Assembly: GCF_905397285.1 (NCBI RefSeq)
Contig: NZ_CAJPUX010000001.1
Span: forward strand, 1,116,001-1,180,000
Reading direction: 5' to 3'
Origin: Cupriavidus plantarum
Lineage (GTDB): Bacteria > Pseudomonadota > Gammaproteobacteria > Burkholderiales > Burkholderiaceae
Length of the DNA: 64,000 nucleotides
The notes under the pieces are model-generated. The model worked only from the letters and a program-made list of their open reading frames with translations. It ran no database searches and had not been told where the DNA came from. Below are positions 61,842 to 64,000 of the stretch, in pieces (positions within the stretch are counted from its first letter, which is position 1; each line of letters starts with the position of its first letter). The translations under genes were made by a program, and so were the position numbers.

Positions 61842-61881
61842 GGGAAGAATTGTCTCGTATTGTCTCGTATAGGCGGACGCG

Positions 61882-62975
<1,094 letters not shown>

Positions 62976-63076
62976 TTATAGTTGCGTGCTTCTTTCGGGC
63001 CACATCGGTGGCTCGCTCGCCGTTCGCAATCTTTTTCGTCACCAACGTCGTCACCATCAAGGAACACAGAACCCGC

Positions 63077-64000
63077 ATGGCCGCCGCACGCATCGCCCGC
63101 CTGCGCAGGGAATGGAACCTGCAGAAGGTGCGCGCGCTTTCCCGTTACGCATTGCGCCGCGCCGCCGAAGACCGCCTGCCGCAGGTCTCGGCGAGCCTCA
63201 CCTTTACGACCGTGCTGGCCGTGGTGCCCGTGCTCACGGTCGCGTTCGCGCTGCTCGCCGCGTTTCCGATGTTCCGCGACTTCCGCGGGGAGATCGAGAC
63301 GTTCCTGTTCCAGAATCTGATTCCGGGCGGCAATATCAGCGACTCGGTGTCGCGCTACATCGGCCAGTTCGCCAAGAGCGCGCGAGGGCTCACGGCGCTG
63401 GGTCTCGTCGGCCTGATGCTCACGTCGGTGCTGACGATGCTGACCGTGGAGGACGCGCTCAATGCCATCTGGCGCGTCAAACGGCGGCGGCCCTTCGCCC
63501 AACGCGTGCTCGTCTTCTGGGCCGTGCTGACGCTCGGCCCCGTGCTGATCGGGGCGAGCCTGTCGATCAGCTCGTATCTCATTTCGATTTCCGCGGGGTA
63601 CGTGACGACGATTCCGTTCGGCGTCGGGCTTCTGGTAGGGGTGACGCCGGTCGCGCTGTCGGCCATCGCGTTTGCGTTCCTGTACATGGCGGTGCCGTAC
63701 GCCTATGTCGAATGGCGCGACGCTATCGTCGCGGGCCTCGTCGCGGCAATTGCCTTCGAAATCGCCAAGCGCGGTTTTGGGTATTTCATCACGCATATCC
63801 CGACGTACACGGCGGTGTATGGCACGTTCGCCGTGTTGCCGCTGTTCCTGCTGTGGATGTACGTCAGCTGGCTCGTCACGCTGCTCGGCGCGACGATTGC
63901 CGCCAACCTGCCGGTGATCCGCCAGGGCTACTGGCGCCGCAGAACGTTCGCGGGCAGCGAATTCTTCGATGCACTGGGCGTGCTGTACCTGCTGTACCGC
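63077..64000 (+). CDS. YihY-family inner membrane protein (UPF0761), 3' end outside window
   Basis: 308 codons are open from ATG 63077 to the window end. Family features are PQVSASLTFTTVLAVVPVLTVAFALL, IWRVKRRRPF and TYTAVYGTFAVLPLFLLWMYVSWLV, with six membrane helices. Once thought to be RNase BN, the family is not a ribonuclease; its role is unknown. The missing part would be the cytoplasmic C-terminal domain. Confidence 0.9.
   Translation, partial: MAAARIARLRREWNLQKVRALSRYALRRAAEDRLPQVSASLTFTTVLAVVPVLTVAFALLAAFPMFRDFRGEIETFLFQNLIPGGNISDSVSRYIGQFAKSARGLTALGLVGLMLTSVLTMLTVEDALNAIWRVKRRRPFAQRVLVFWAVLTLGPVLIGASLSISSYLISISAGYVTTIPFGVGLLVGVTPVALSAIAFAFLYMAVPYAYVEWRDAIVAGLVAAIAFEIAKRGFGYFITHIPTYTAVYGTFAVLPLFLLWMYVSWLVTLLGATIAANLPVIRQGYWRRRTFAGSEFFDALGVLYLLYR

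Overview
The window is GC-rich and densely coded. It looks like a chromosome (or chromid) segment of a beta-proteobacterium in the Burkholderiaceae, most likely Cupriavidus or Ralstonia. This rests on four orphan Bug-type solute-binding proteins, IclR/GntR-controlled CoA-ester catabolic clusters, two methyl-accepting chemotaxis proteins, a PHA-synthase-like DUF3141 protein with pta-ackA-fabI, and an FdhF/YdeP-type molybdoenzyme with fdhD. The genus is inferred from family content only; there is no rRNA in the window.

Layout. 1-2.4 kb: 5' end of a KaiC-like ATPase gene and a kelch/Ig-like lipoprotein. 2.7-8.7 kb: a tightly coupled six-gene operon resembling E. coli ynbABCD (CDP-alcohol transferase, hydrolase-methyltransferase, PAP2-tyrosine phosphatase, membrane protein, PlsC-like acyltransferase, CdsA-like cytidylyltransferase), probably making or remodelling a phospholipid. 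8.9-18.2 kb: a short-chain dehydrogenase, an RRM protein, the DUF3141-pta-ackA-fabI operon with an eight-copy 9-bp repeat before pta, then an AraC regulator divergent from two short-chain dehydrogenases. 18.4-20.0 kb: a chemoreceptor.

20.0-27.4 kb is the accessory part. It holds a predicted CyaA/ExoY/edema-factor-like nucleotidyl cyclase effector with five RRxS-type sites and an upstream TTCG-N16-TTCG (hrpII-type) box. Next is a Fic protein whose start codon lies at the end of a perfect palindrome that also contains its -10 box. Then comes a patch of visibly lower GC: an unknown protein with a C-terminal membrane anchor, a DUF4145 gene broken by an in-frame amber codon, a decayed IS30-family transposase fragment, a Shedu-like (DUF4263) nuclease and a eukaryotic-type protein kinase. 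This looks like a small defence or toxin island.

27.4-33.4 kb: AEC transporter, a patatin-like protein that appears to have lost its catalytic dyad, a second chemoreceptor and a Kef-type antiporter. 33.7-53.6 kb: catabolic clusters for CoA-activated organic acids, including an amino-acid ABC binding protein, CaiB/BaiF CoA-transferase, enoyl-CoA hydratase, isocitrate-lyase-family and HpcH aldolases, an acyl-CoA dehydrogenase paired with an APH-type kinase, a two-subunit 3-oxoacid CoA-transferase, an AtuA pair and a cytochrome P450, with IclR and GntR regulators. 53.8-60.4 kb: FdhF-like oxidoreductase, FdhD, MoaB, a domain-deleted MoeA-like protein, a MocR regulator and a small winged-helix protein. 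A shared operator-like motif precedes both fdhF and fdhD. 60.4-64 kb: FAD-linked oxidase, DUF2069 protein, WrbA-like flavoprotein and the 5' part of a YihY-family membrane protein gene.
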